Origin: an uncultured Clostridium sp.
Lineage (GTDB): Bacteria > Bacillota > Clostridia > Clostridiales > Clostridiaceae
Direction: 5' to 3'
Assembly (NCBI GenBank): GCA_900539375.1
Contig: UQBY01000002.1
Span: 1-64,000 of the forward strand
Length of the DNA stretch: 64,000 nucleotides
Under the pieces are notes generated by a model, which saw only the letters and a program-made list of their open reading frames with translations, was not told the DNA's origin and ran no database searches. Shown piece after piece: positions 25,813-36,488 of the stretch. A program made the position numbers and the translations under genes. Numbering within the stretch: position 1 is the first letter of the stretch; each line of letters opens with the position of its first letter.

Positions 25813-27963
25813 ATGAAGAATGTTTTGAAAATTTATAAAAGAGATATTAAAGAGATTTTTAAAAACAAAGTGGCTTTAGCCATGGCTATAGCTCTTATAA
25901 TATTACCATGTCTATATGCATGGTTTAATATTAAAGCAGCTTGGGCTCCTTATGAAAGTACAGGAGGAATTCAAGTTGGAGTTGTTAATGAAGATAAGGG
26001 TGGAAGCTTTAATGGAAAAGAATTTAATGCAGGAGAGCAAATAATAGATTCTATGAAAAAAAATGATGCCCTTGGATGGAATTTTATAAGTAAAGAAGAA
26101 GCAGAAGAAGGATTAGAAAATGGAAAGTACTATGCTACACTTTTAATTCCAGAAGATTTTACAGAAAAGTTATTATCAATTACTACAGACAATATAGAAA
26201 AACCAAAAATAATATATTCTGCAAATCAAAAACTTAATGGGGTAGCAGCTATAATTACAAATACTGGTGCAAGTACAATAAAAACTCAAGTTGGAAATCA
26301 AGTTGTAGAAACAGTAGATGGAATAATATTTAAAATAGTTAACAACATAGGAACAGAAGCTGAAAATTCAAAAGAAAAAATAAGAAAGTTTGTGGATATA
26401 CTTTATAAAGTAGATGATAGTATGCCTGAGTTAGTTCAGCTTTTAGATAAGGTAGATGATGGTTCTTCTAAAATAGATGAAATTGTTAAAAAAAGTAATG
26501 AAATTATACCAGAACTTGAAAGTACATTAAATGAATGTGACAATATATTAAATAAAGGAAATGAGTATTTATCACAAATACAAAAAGGAGTGGAAAGTAT
26601 AACTCCTTCAATAGAACAAGGTTTAGCATTTTCAGTTAATATTTTAGATTCAGCAAATAACTTACTTGAACCTATAAATTCTGAAGAAACATCAGAAAAT
26701 ATAAAAAATGTATTAGCAGATTCAAAAGAAAGATTAGAAAAGGTTAATACTTCATTAGTATCTTTAAACTCATTATTAAAATCAATTAATAATGTAGTAA
26801 ATAATGAAAAAATTTCTTCAGTAATAACTACTTTTGAAAATATAAGCATAAAAAGCACAAAGGCAATAGATTTAATAGACAAAGGAATAAGTGATATAGA
26901 AAGTGGCAAAACTTTATCAAAAGAAAGATTAAATTCCATAAAAAAAGCTGTAAGTGATACTAGAGATTTAGTAAATAAGGCAAATAAAGATTATCCTAAA
27001 ATTATACTTCCAGCCATTAATCAAGGAATAAGTGATATAGGTGGCTTGTTAAATAATGGCACAACTCTTTTAAATGGTATTAAAGATTGTGTTCCTGATT
27101 TAAAAAGTATAATTTCATTAATAAATGATGGCTCAAATTTAGGAGTAGAGGAACTTCCAGAAATTAAAGAAAAATTACCAACAATTAAAGAAAAACTTGA
27201 TGATTTTACAAGTAAGGTAAAGGAATTAGATGATGGAAAAACCTTTGATAAAATACTTAATTTAATAACATTAAATGGAGAAGATGAAAGTAGCTTTTTA
27301 TCAAGTCCAATAGAAGTAGAAAAAGATATATTATATCCAATTGATAACTATGGTTCAGAAACAGCACCATTTTATTCAAGTCTTGCATTATGGGTTGGTT
27401 CTTTATTATTAGTAGCTTTAACTACTGTTAAGGTTAAAGCCTTTGAAGATGGTTCAGATAAAGAATTTACTGAGGTAGAAAAATTCTTTGGTAAATATCT
27501 TACTTTTATAACAATAGGATTATTACAAGCTATACTTCTTATATTAGGAGAAATATACATATTAAAAGTATATAGTACAGAAGCAGTATTATTTATGTTA
27601 ATTTCAATGTTTATAAGCTTAGTGTTCAATACTATAACTTATTCTTTAACAGCTGGTATAGGAAAAATAGGAGAAGCAGTTTCATTTGTGCTTCTAGTAG
27701 TACAAATAGCAGCAGGTGGAGGATTATATCCTATACAAGTATTACCTAAGTTCTTCCAAGATTTATACAAATGGGTTCCATTTAAATATTCTATTGGAGC
27801 TATGAGAGAAGCTATAGGAGGAATTACTTTAGAACTTTTAATAAAAGATATTTTATACCTATCAATTTATTTTGTAGTATTTTTATTAATAGGAGTAGTT
27901 ATTAAAAAGCTATTAAATGGTAAAGATTATTTTGGAGAAAAATTTGAGGAAAGTGGATTATAA
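25813..27963 (+). CDS. YhgE/Pip-family membrane protein (first paralogue)
   Basis: 716 residues with the usual plan: an N-terminal helix (about 18-38, ending LYAWFNIKAAW), an extracellular region of about 480 residues that is mostly helical coiled coil, and a C-terminal ABC-2-like block of five or six helices (about 520-700). The family includes phage infection protein Pip of Lactococcus and YhgE of Bacillus, and accessory proteins of type VII secretion (EsaA-like). It is 24 bases upstream of a paralogue of nearly equal length, so the two may form a heteromer. No ESX substrate genes are in the window. Confidence 0.9.
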   Translation: MKNVLKIYKRDIKEIFKNKVALAMAIALIILPCLYAWFNIKAAWAPYESTGGIQVGVVNEDKGGSFNGKEFNAGEQIIDSMKKNDALGWNFISKEEAEEGLENGKYYATLLIPEDFTEKLLSITTDNIEKPKIIYSANQKLNGVAAIITNTGASTIKTQVGNQVVETVDGIIFKIVNNIGTEAENSKEKIRKFVDILYKVDDSMPELVQLLDKVDDGSSKIDEIVKKSNEIIPELESTLNECDNILNKGNEYLSQIQKGVESITPSIEQGLAFSVNILDSANNLLEPINSEETSENIKNVLADSKERLEKVNTSLVSLNSLLKSINNVVNNEKISSVITTFENISIKSTKAIDLIDKGISDIESGKTLSKERLNSIKKAVSDTRDLVNKANKDYPKIILPAINQGISDIGGLLNNGTTLLNGIKDCVPDLKSIISLINDGSNLGVEELPEIKEKLPTIKEKLDDFTSKVKELDDGKTFDKILNLITLNGEDESSFLSSPIEVEKDILYPIDNYGSETAPFYSSLALWVGSLLLVALTTVKVKAFEDGSDKEFTEVEKFFGKYLTFITIGLLQAILLILGEIYILKVYSTEAVLFMLISMFISLVFNTITYSLTAGIGKIGEAVSFVLLVVQIAAGGGLYPIQVLPKFFQDLYKWVPFKYSIGAMREAIGGITLELLIKDILYLSIYFVVFLLIGVVIKKLLNGKDYFGEKFEESGL

Positions 27964-27987
27964 TATAAAGGAGTTGAGTTAAGAGCT

Positions 27988-30147
27988 ATGAAAAATATAT
28001 TAAAGATATATAAAAGAGATATGAAAAGTATTTTTACAAATTGGGTAGCATTAATTATAGCAATAGCACTTACTATACTTCCAGCCCTTTATGCATGGTT
28101 TAATATTAAAGCAGACTGGGATCCTTATGGAAATACAAATGGTATACAAATAGCAGTAATAAATAATGATAAAGGTGGAACTCTTGAAGATAAAAAAATT
28201 AATTTAGGAGAGCAAGTTGTAGATTCTTTAAAAGAAAATACTGCTCTTGGATGGAATTTTGTAAGTGAAAAAGAAGCTAAAGATGGACTTGAAAATGAAA
28301 CTTATTATGCAAGTATAGAAATTCCAAAAGATTTTACAAAAGATTTATTAACTATGACAACAGGTGATATAGTAAAGCCTAAATTAAAATATACCCTTAA
28401 TCAAAAAATAAATCCAATAGCTCCTAAAATAACAGATAAAGGAGTTACAAGTATTCAAGAGCAAATTTCAAGTGAAGTGGTAGAAACAGTAGATGGGATA
28501 ATTTTTAAAATTGCAAATGAACTTGGAATAAAAGCTTTAGAAGCTAAACCAGATGTAGAAAAACTTGTTGATTTAATATATAAATTAAATGAAAAAATGC
28601 CAGAGATAGAAGATATTATAAACAAGGCTTCTGATGGATTAATAACTGGAGAAGATTTAGTAAATAAAATAAATGAATTACTACCAACTTTAAATGATAC
28701 TATAACTAAAAGTGAGGATATATTAACAAAGGGAGAAGATTATTTAAACAAAATACAAAGTACAATAAATGAATTAGCTCCAGTAATAGAACAAGATTTA
28801 AATGTTTGTGGAAGTGTTTCTCAAGATATTTATGATTTAGTTAATTCTATTAATTATGATGAAACTTCAGAGGAACAATTAAAACAAATAATAACTTTCT
28901 CAAAAACATCCCTAGAAAATATTGATACAAAGGTTCAAGGAATAAAAAATATTATAGATTATATAAATAACATAATAAATAGTAATAAATTAACTGAAAT
29001 ATCAAATAGATTTAATGAAACACATATTAAACTTAATGACACTATAAAAGTTATAGATAAGGTACTTAATGAAACAGATAATAATGGTCTTCTTACTAAA
29101 GAGTTTTTTAATGAAGTAAAATCAAAAATTGGAGAAGTAAATAATAAAGTATTATCTTTAAATTCTGATTTTAATAATGTAATTTTACCTGAAATTCAAT
29201 CAGGAATAACAAAGATAAATAATATTTCAGATAATGGTTTAACAGCATTAAAAAAGATAGATAGTGCTATGCCTCAAATAAATAATATTGTAGGTACTTT
29301 AGGAAGTGGTATAGAACTTGGAAAAGATAAGCTTCAAGAAGTTAAAAAAATACTTCCAGAAGTTAAAACAAAACTAAGCCAAGTAGTTGAGAAAATAGAT
29401 TCTGTAAATGATGAAGAAAAAATAGATGAAGTATTAGACCTTCTTATAAATGATTGGAAAACAACATCATCATTTTTAGGTGACCCTGTAGAAATTGAAA
29501 AAAATACATTATATCCTATTCCAAACTTTGGTTCAGAATTATCACCTTTCTTTACAAGTCTTTCAATATGGGTTGGAGGATACTTATTAGTAGCTATATT
29601 TAATGTAAAAACTAAGAAGTTTGATGATGGAGAAGAAATAAAGCCTATTGAAGAATACTTTGGAAAACTTATGTTATTTATTACTATAGGAATAGTTCAA
29701 GCTTTAGTTGTTACTTTAGGAGACATATTTATGCTTGGAGTATATTTAATTCATCCAGTATTATTTGTAATTTCAAGTATTTTTATAAGTATTGTATTTA
29801 CAATAATAGTATATACTTTAGTTTCTGTTTTTGGAAATTTAGGAAAGGCAATAGGAATAATATTTCTTGTACTTCAAAGTGCTGCTTCAGGAGGAACTTT
29901 CCCAGTAGAAGTAATGCCAAAGTTCTTCCAAATTATTAATCCTTTCCTTCCATTTAAGTATTCAGTAGGAATTATGAGAGAACTTGCAGCAGGTATTAAT
30001 AAAGGAATATTATTAAAAGATATTATAATGTTATTTGTATTTTTAATTGTATTCTTAGTAATAGGAGTAGCTTTAAAAGGAGTAATAAATAAAGGCACAA
30101 AGAAAATATCAGATAGATGGAAAGAAAGTAGTTTTGCTGATAAATAA
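27988..30147 (+). CDS. YhgE/Pip-family membrane protein (second paralogue)
   Basis: 719 residues with the same plan as the preceding gene (LPALYAWFNIKADWDPYG at the N-terminus, helical extracellular region, C-terminal multi-helix block). Strong identity at both ends and divergence in the middle point to a tandem duplication with diversification of the extracellular part. AAAGGAG lies 16 bases before the ATG, so the start could be slightly different, but no better in-frame start exists. Followed by a strong terminator, closing a two-gene operon. Confidence 0.9.
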   Translation: MKNILKIYKRDMKSIFTNWVALIIAIALTILPALYAWFNIKADWDPYGNTNGIQIAVINNDKGGTLEDKKINLGEQVVDSLKENTALGWNFVSEKEAKDGLENETYYASIEIPKDFTKDLLTMTTGDIVKPKLKYTLNQKINPIAPKITDKGVTSIQEQISSEVVETVDGIIFKIANELGIKALEAKPDVEKLVDLIYKLNEKMPEIEDIINKASDGLITGEDLVNKINELLPTLNDTITKSEDILTKGEDYLNKIQSTINELAPVIEQDLNVCGSVSQDIYDLVNSINYDETSEEQLKQIITFSKTSLENIDTKVQGIKNIIDYINNIINSNKLTEISNRFNETHIKLNDTIKVIDKVLNETDNNGLLTKEFFNEVKSKIGEVNNKVLSLNSDFNNVILPEIQSGITKINNISDNGLTALKKIDSAMPQINNIVGTLGSGIELGKDKLQEVKKILPEVKTKLSQVVEKIDSVNDEEKIDEVLDLLINDWKTTSSFLGDPVEIEKNTLYPIPNFGSELSPFFTSLSIWVGGYLLVAIFNVKTKKFDDGEEIKPIEEYFGKLMLFITIGIVQALVVTLGDIFMLGVYLIHPVLFVISSIFISIVFTIIVYTLVSVFGNLGKAIGIIFLVLQSAASGGTFPVEVMPKFFQIINPFLPFKYSVGIMRELAAGINKGILLKDIIMLFVFLIVFLVIGVALKGVINKGTKKISDRWKESSFADK

Positions 30148-30160
30148 ACAGTTTAATTTT

Positions 30161-30201
30161 AAGTATGAATTATTTTATTTAGAATAATTCATACTTTTTC
30201 T
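30161..30201 (+). terminator. terminator of the YhgE/Pip pair
   Basis: Perfect 14-bp stem AAGTATGAATTATT / AATAATTCATACTT with an 8-base loop followed by a T-rich run. Confidence 0.88.
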
Positions 30202-30247
30202 TTTTGTATTATTTAGTAAATTTAAAAAATCCTTTCTAGCTTAAACC

Positions 30248-30276
30248 TTCACAATATTAATTATTTAATGTAAAAT
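30248..30276 (+). promoter_or_regulatory. promoter of the histidine kinase pair
   Basis: TTCACA (30248-30253), 17-base spacer, TAAAAT (30271-30276), 27 bases before the GTG start. Confidence 0.6.
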
Positions 30277-30302
30277 AGGTATTATGTAAGGGGGATTTTG
30301 GA

Positions 30303-32249
30303 GTGGAAAATTTTGAGGAATATAATGATATTTTATACATAGAAAGAAAAAAATATATAGAAACATTTTTAATATCTTTAATTGCCTTCTTAGTGGTTAA
30401 GTTTTCTTTAAAAAATATAAATGATTTAGGAGAAGATATAATTGGAATAATTTTTCTTATAGAATCAAGTTATATTTTACTTATAGTAAAATTCACTAAA
30501 AGCATATATACCCATGGCTTTTTTAAGGTATGTAGTTTATTTAACATGTTTGTTATTTGCTATTGTTTAATAGGAATTTTGCCAGACAAACCCGAATTGA
30601 GTTTTAGTTTTTTCAAAGCAGGAGGAGAATATACAATGCAAAGTATTAAGTATTATATATTAGCCATTTTGCTTGCTTTTCAGGTTAATTATATAAATAA
30701 AGATAAAAAATATTCCATAGCACTTATATTAATAGGTTTAGGGTTAATATATGCAAATCATAATTCGGTAATAAATGGTTATCCTTTAGGAATGATGAAT
30801 GTTATTAATGTTATAACTACCCTTGTCTTGTTAAATAATATAGTAGGTCTTAGAGCCTATGACCTTTTTAGAGATAAAAAAATTAATTATGTAACAGTTT
30901 ATAATATATTAATTTTAATTGTAGTTCTTTTATATATGTTTACACTTATTTTAAAAGGAAATGAAAAAATTTATTTAACATATGTTTTTGAAGGTCTTGA
31001 ATTTTGTGCAATTACAACAGGGTGTAGTGTAGTGTCAGAGCATTTATTAAAGATTCCTTATAATGTAATATTTAGAGACTTATATGAAAGAAATATGGAA
31101 CTTGATAAACTTAATAAAAGAATATTTTCAAGAAATAGAGAATTAGAATTTACTCAAAAGGTTATGCTTAATAAAGAAAGTATACTTAGAAATTTCTTTA
31201 CAAATGTTCCAATTCCATTAGTAATAATAAATGAAAATAGTGAAAGAATAGTTTTTGCAAATTCAAGTTTTTGTGAAATGATAAATGAAAAAAATATAAG
31301 GGATATTATAAATAGAAAACTATTTTCCTTTTTAAAAATAGAAAATAATCCATTTATTGATGATAAAATAAAAACTACTAATCCTATATTTAGAGGAATA
31401 ATTAATTCTGATACATATGTAGATATGGAAGTAGTACATATATTAGATGATGAGGAAGAAAGAATAGTTATTTTTAATGATGTAACTTCTGCAATAAAAG
31501 CAGCTAAAATGAAAGAAACTATGGAAAATAAAAAATTAGATGAAAAATTAAAAAGTGACTTTTTATCTAATATATCTCATGATTTAAAAACTCCTATAAA
31601 TGTTATTTATTCTGCAACTCAAGTTATAAAAATGTACATAGAAAATAACAATTATGAAATGGTAAGAAAGTATAATAATATTTCAAAACAAAATTGTATA
31701 TCCTTAATAAGACTTACCAATAACATTATAGATACAAGTAGAATATATGCAGACTATTTAACTCCTAATTTAAGAGTAAAAAATATTGTAGATGTAGCAG
31801 AAGATGTTGTAACTTCTTTAGTAGATTATGCTGAAAGTAAGGAGATACATTTAATTTTTGATACAAATGAAGAAGAAATTTATGTTAATTTAGATGATGA
31901 ATTTATGCAACGTATAATATTAAATCTTATTTCTAATGCAATAAAATTTACAAAACCAGATGGAACAATAGAAGTAATATTAGAGGATAAAGGGGAAGTG
32001 GTAGACCTTATAGTAAGAGATGATGGAGTAGGAATGGAAAAAACATTTATTGAAAATGCTTTTAATAGATATTCAATGGGAAAAAATAATGAAAATGCTT
32101 CAACAAAGGGAACTGGTATAGGATTATTTGTGGTAAAGACTCTTGTAGAAAAACAAAATGGAACAATAGTTATTGATAGTGTAATAAATGAAGGAACAAC
32201 TATAAAAATGACATTTAAAAAGGAGAAAATGGATTATGAAGAATATTAA
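30303..32249 (+). CDS. membrane sensor histidine kinase, first of a pair
   Basis: 648 residues: about eight membrane helices in residues 18-250 (MASE-like sensor), a short coiled linker, a PAS-like domain (about 290-395), HisKA with the H-box SNISHDLKTPINV, and a complete HATPase with N-box NLISNAIKFT, G1 DDGVGME and G2 KGTGIGLFVVK. The GTG start has GGGGG about ten bases upstream. Its last 14 bases overlap the next kinase gene. No response regulator or H-T-H gene lies next to the pair. Signal unknown. Confidence 0.9.
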   Translation: MENFEEYNDILYIERKKYIETFLISLIAFLVVKFSLKNINDLGEDIIGIIFLIESSYILLIVKFTKSIYTHGFFKVCSLFNMFVICYCLIGILPDKPELSFSFFKAGGEYTMQSIKYYILAILLAFQVNYINKDKKYSIALILIGLGLIYANHNSVINGYPLGMMNVINVITTLVLLNNIVGLRAYDLFRDKKINYVTVYNILILIVVLLYMFTLILKGNEKIYLTYVFEGLEFCAITTGCSVVSEHLLKIPYNVIFRDLYERNMELDKLNKRIFSRNRELEFTQKVMLNKESILRNFFTNVPIPLVIINENSERIVFANSSFCEMINEKNIRDIINRKLFSFLKIENNPFIDDKIKTTNPIFRGIINSDTYVDMEVVHILDDEEERIVIFNDVTSAIKAAKMKETMENKKLDEKLKSDFLSNISHDLKTPINVIYSATQVIKMYIENNNYEMVRKYNNISKQNCISLIRLTNNIIDTSRIYADYLTPNLRVKNIVDVAEDVVTSLVDYAESKEIHLIFDTNEEEIYVNLDDEFMQRIILNLISNAIKFTKPDGTIEVILEDKGEVVDLIVRDDGVGMEKTFIENAFNRYSMGKNNENASTKGTGIGLFVVKTLVEKQNGTIVIDSVINEGTTIKMTFKKEKMDYEEY

Positions 32250-34251
32250 AGAGAATATTTCTAAAGAATCTATACAAGCAATTCCTCTTTTTGTAGCATA
32301 TGCTATATATTTATATTTTTCTAAAAACAATACAGAAATATTTTTTGAGATAGTAGAAATATTTTGTGCATCTATTGCAGGGTCAATAGTTGTTATTTCA
32401 GGAATGCAAAAAGAATATAAATCCTTTTATAAAAACTTTGGCATAGCTTTTCTTCCATTAAGTTTAGTTATTTTTATGAAAGTTATTATAAAAAATAAAT
32501 TAGGAGAGTATTTAGACATTGAATTTGAAGATTTATTAAATTATTGGATATACTATATGGAATATATAGTAATAGGAGTAGCAATGCTTTTAACTAAAGT
32601 AGGAGGAAGTAGAATTATATCAGGTATTTGCTATACTTTTACTACTCTTTTAGTTATTGCCACATCTTATATAGTCTTTATAGTTAATATATTTAATTTT
32701 GATGATACAATTTTAAATATTTTAAAAATGGCAGTTATACCTATTATATTTTTAATTCTTATGATAAGTATAGTATTTGATAAAACTATACTAAGTAAAG
32801 AGGGGAAACAATATATAACAGTATATTTAACATTTTTATTATTTTATCAAGACCTTTATATATGTGGAGATAGTTTTGGACTTAACTTAGTAGTAGAAGC
32901 AGCTATAATAAAATATACAGCATACTTTGTTATTTATGAAGGAATAGTAAAATTTATGTTCTTTAAAGACCATAATGAAGTTAAGATTAAACTTGAAAAT
33001 GCTCAAAAAGAACAAAAAAATTTAAACCATATTTTAAATAGTAGAAATAAATCTTTAACAGAATATAAAAATCTTATTGAAAAAAGTGAAAAAAAATATG
33101 GAGAACTAATTGAATCTATAAAAGATGGAATGGTAATATTTTACTTTGAGAAACTTTATTATATAAATAGAGAAGCAATTAAGTTATTAGGTTTAAAAAG
33201 TGAAAAAGAAGCTTTAGGAAAAAATATTTATTTTGTTTTACAAAAACTTTCTAAAGATAGAACTCTTGCAATTAAACTAAATGATGCTTTAGAAAATAAA
33301 GATGAAAAAGATTCAAGAATTTTTAAGGTGAAAAACTTTAAAAAAGATAATAGAGAATATGATATTACTTTATTAAAAGTAGATGATTTAAGTAAACTTA
33401 TATATATAAAAGATGTTACTGAAATAAATATGAATATGAAAACTAAAATGGAATATGAGGAGTATTTAAAAGAAGAAATATTAAAAAATGAATTTTATTC
33501 TAATATATCCCATGAACTTAGAACACCAATAAATCTTATATTTTCTGCCCTTCAACTAAATGAATATTACTTAAATAATAATAATATATTAGCAACTAAG
33601 AAAAATAATATGGCTATAAAGCAAAATTGTTTAAGACTTATTAGAACAATTAATAATTTTATTGATGCTAATAAAATTTCAGAAGGATATCTTAATCTTA
33701 ATATAAAGGGATATAATATTGTTTCTGTAGTTGAAAACATAACCTTAGCTTGTGTATCTTGGACTGATAAAATACATAATACATTAATATTTGATGCAGA
33801 AGAAGAAGAAATTCCTGTAAGATGTGATAAAGATGCTATTGAAAGAATAATGCTTAATCTTTTATCTAATAGTGTTAAGTATGGAAAAGAAAATGAAGAA
33901 ATTTTAGTATTTGTTGATACTAAAGAAGATGAAGTATTTATTCATGTAAGAAATAAAGGATATATGATAGATAAAGAAATACTTCCATATATTTTTGATA
34001 GATTTACAAAACTTAACAAATCCCTAAATAGAGAAAAAGAGGGAAGTGGATTAGGATTATTTTTATGCAAGGAATTATTAAAGCTTCAAGGGGGAACAAT
34101 AAGAGTTGAATGTAATGAAGAAGTTGGAACTGAGTTTATTATAACTCTCCCAAAGGCCTATCATGATGAGGTCTTAGAAGAAGAGGAAGCTTTTGATATA
34201 GACCTTATGAGTGAAAAGGTAGAAACAGAGTTTTCAGATATTTATCTATAA
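32236..34251 (+). CDS. membrane sensor histidine kinase, second of the pair, degenerate G1 box
   Basis: 671 residues with the same order as its neighbour: about eight membrane helices (15-235), coiled linker, PAS-like domain, HisKA with SNISHELRTPINL and a HATPase with N-box NLLSNSVKYG and G2 GSGLGLFLCKELL. The G1 box reads VRNKGYMID instead of D-x-G-x-G, so the aspartate that contacts adenine is missing; ATP binding may be weak. It could be phosphorylated by, or dimerise with, the first kinase. GGAG lies nine bases before the ATG inside the preceding gene. Confidence 0.88.
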   Translation: MKNIKENISKESIQAIPLFVAYAIYLYFSKNNTEIFFEIVEIFCASIAGSIVVISGMQKEYKSFYKNFGIAFLPLSLVIFMKVIIKNKLGEYLDIEFEDLLNYWIYYMEYIVIGVAMLLTKVGGSRIISGICYTFTTLLVIATSYIVFIVNIFNFDDTILNILKMAVIPIIFLILMISIVFDKTILSKEGKQYITVYLTFLLFYQDLYICGDSFGLNLVVEAAIIKYTAYFVIYEGIVKFMFFKDHNEVKIKLENAQKEQKNLNHILNSRNKSLTEYKNLIEKSEKKYGELIESIKDGMVIFYFEKLYYINREAIKLLGLKSEKEALGKNIYFVLQKLSKDRTLAIKLNDALENKDEKDSRIFKVKNFKKDNREYDITLLKVDDLSKLIYIKDVTEINMNMKTKMEYEEYLKEEILKNEFYSNISHELRTPINLIFSALQLNEYYLNNNNILATKKNNMAIKQNCLRLIRTINNFIDANKISEGYLNLNIKGYNIVSVVENITLACVSWTDKIHNTLIFDAEEEEIPVRCDKDAIERIMLNLLSNSVKYGKENEEILVFVDTKEDEVFIHVRNKGYMIDKEILPYIFDRFTKLNKSLNREKEGSGLGLFLCKELLKLQGGTIRVECNEEVGTEFIITLPKAYHDEVLEEEEAFDIDLMSEKVETEFSDIYL

Positions 34252-34277
34252 ATTATTTTTTTGAAAGGAATTTTTAT

Positions 34278-36437
34278 ATGAAAAAGGTTATAATTGCAGA
34301 AAAACCTTCTGTAGCAAAAAATATTGCAGAGGCTTTTAACATAAAAACAAAAAAGGATGGATTTTTTGAAGGAAAAGATTATTTAATTACTTGGGCCTTT
34401 GGCCATCTTTTTCAACTTTATGCTGCAAGAGACTATGATGAAAGATTAAAGTCTTGGAGAATGGAGAATTTTCCTTTTATACCTGAAGAATTTAAATATA
34501 AAGTTAAATGTGATAATGTAAATAGAAATGTTTCAGATAGTGGAGTAGAAAAACAAATAAATATTATAAAAAACTTAATAAATAGAGAAGATGTAGATGG
34601 AGTTATTTCTGCAACAGACCAAGATAGAGAAGGAGAAGTAATTTCTTTAGAAATATTTATGTACTTAGATGTTAAAAAGCCTATTTATAGATTACTTCTT
34701 AATGAATGGACTCCTGATGAAGTAAAAAAGGGTATGGATAATTTAAAAGATAATTCAGAAATGAAATGTCTTCAAGATGCTGGAATAGGAAGGCAGTTAG
34801 CAGACTGGATTATTGGTATAAATCTTACATCTGTTGCAACTTTAAGGTATAAACCTAATGATAAAAAGATTTTAAATATAGGAAGAGTTCTTCTTCCAAC
34901 TTTAAAAATAATTTATGATAGAGATAAAGAAATTGAAAATTTTAAAGCAACTACCTATTATAAACTTTTAGCTACTTTTAAAACTTCAGATAATAAAGAG
35001 TTTGAAGGTACTTATTATGAAAATAATAATGAAAAATTTGAAGATAAAAGTGTTCTTGATGCTTTAAATGATTTATTAAAAGAAAAGTTAGGAAATATTA
35101 TAGAAAAGCAAGTAGAAAAGAAAAAAGAATATCCTCCATTTTTATTTAATCTTTCTAATCTTCAAGGATATATAACAAGTAAATATAAAGGTTGGACTTC
35201 TGATAAGGTCTTAAAGGTTGCTCAATCTTTATATGAAAAAAAGTTTATAACCTATCCTAGAACAGGAAGTATAGCTTTAGAAGAAAGTTTAAAAGATAGA
35301 GCAAGAAAGGTTTTAGATACTTTAAAAGTAGGCCTTTCTTATGAAGATAAAATTAATTTTGTTACAACTAAAAGAATTTTTGATAATTCAAAGGTAGAAA
35401 GCCATAGTGCAATAACTCCTACCTATTTAAAGCCTTCAGGATTAACTAAGGATGAACAAATAGTTTATGATGCAGTTAAAAATAGATTTATTATGCAGTT
35501 TATGCCTGTTGCAGAATATGAAGAAACAAAGCTTACCTTAAAAGTAAATGATGAAAATATAAAAGGAATATTTATATCAAGAGGAAAGGTACAATTAGTT
35601 GAAGGCTGGAAAGTTGTTGAGAAAATGGAAAGCAAGGATACTATTTTACCTATGGTAAACAAGGATGATATTGTTTATGTAGTAGATAGTAAAGTAAATG
35701 CAGTAACTAAAAAACCACCAAAACTTCATACAGAAAAAACTCTTTTAAGAGTTATGGAAACCTGTGGAAAAAGCTTTAAGGATGAAGAAGATTCAGAAGA
35801 AATGATGGCATCAATATTAAGTGGATTTAGTATAGGAACACCAGCTACAAGGGCAGAAACTATAAAAAGACTTAAAGATATAGGATATATAAAATCAAAG
35901 GGAAAAAGCCTTACAACAACAGAGCTTGGAAGAACTATAGTTGAAATATTTCCAGTAAAAGAGCTTTTTGATTTAGAATATACAGGAAGACTTGAAAAGA
36001 CTTTATCAGATATAGAAAAAGGAAAATTTAAAAAAGATGAATTCTTAAAAATGATAGAGGATTTTACAAAGAAGGCAATAGATGATATAAAAAAAGATAC
36101 TTCTATGCTTAAAAATTTTAAAGTTAAACTTCCAGAAGGAAGTGAAAGCTTAGGAAAATGTCCTGTATGTGGAAATGATGTTATTGAAGGAGAAAAAGCC
36201 TTTGGATGTGTAAATTGGAAAAATGGATGTAAATTTTCAATATGGAAAGACGATAAATTTATAAATTCTTTAGGAAAAAAGGTAACTAAAGAAATGGTAG
36301 AGATTCTTCTTAAAAATGGAAAGGTTGGATTTAGAAATCTTAGAAGTAAAAAGGGAACAATTTTTTCAGCTTATTTAAAATATGAAAAGGATGAAAAGAC
36401 GGGATATTATAATTGGAAATTTGAATTTATAAATTAG
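34278..36437 (+). CDS. topB: DNA topoisomerase III (type IA)
   Basis: 719 residues. TOPRIM domain at the N-terminus (IIAEKPSVAKNIA, SATDQDREGEV), active-site tyrosine near 326 in FITYPRTGS, the GIGTPATRAETI segment (here SIGTPATRAETI) and a C-terminal zinc-ribbon-like repeat with CPVCG and C-x8-C (FGCVNWKNGCKF). It decatenates and relaxes negatively supercoiled DNA by single-strand passage. AAAGGAA precedes the ATG; it is 26 bases after the kinase gene and may be read from the same promoter. Confidence 0.95.
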   Translation: MKKVIIAEKPSVAKNIAEAFNIKTKKDGFFEGKDYLITWAFGHLFQLYAARDYDERLKSWRMENFPFIPEEFKYKVKCDNVNRNVSDSGVEKQINIIKNLINREDVDGVISATDQDREGEVISLEIFMYLDVKKPIYRLLLNEWTPDEVKKGMDNLKDNSEMKCLQDAGIGRQLADWIIGINLTSVATLRYKPNDKKILNIGRVLLPTLKIIYDRDKEIENFKATTYYKLLATFKTSDNKEFEGTYYENNNEKFEDKSVLDALNDLLKEKLGNIIEKQVEKKKEYPPFLFNLSNLQGYITSKYKGWTSDKVLKVAQSLYEKKFITYPRTGSIALEESLKDRARKVLDTLKVGLSYEDKINFVTTKRIFDNSKVESHSAITPTYLKPSGLTKDEQIVYDAVKNRFIMQFMPVAEYEETKLTLKVNDENIKGIFISRGKVQLVEGWKVVEKMESKDTILPMVNKDDIVYVVDSKVNAVTKKPPKLHTEKTLLRVMETCGKSFKDEEDSEEMMASILSGFSIGTPATRAETIKRLKDIGYIKSKGKSLTTTELGRTIVEIFPVKELFDLEYTGRLEKTLSDIEKGKFKKDEFLKMIEDFTKKAIDDIKKDTSMLKNFKVKLPEGSESLGKCPVCGNDVIEGEKAFGCVNWKNGCKFSIWKDDKFINSLGKKVTKEMVEILLKNGKVGFRNLRSKKGTIFSAYLKYEKDEKTGYYNWKFEFIN

Positions 36438-36488
36438 GTTATACCACAGTTTAAAAAAAATAAAGTTATAGTGGTTCTTTTGTTTTTT

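Noticed and set aside
26436..26939. 167-codon minus-strand frame opposite the first YhgE gene
   Set aside because: Reverse shadow of a coiled-coil region with biased codons.
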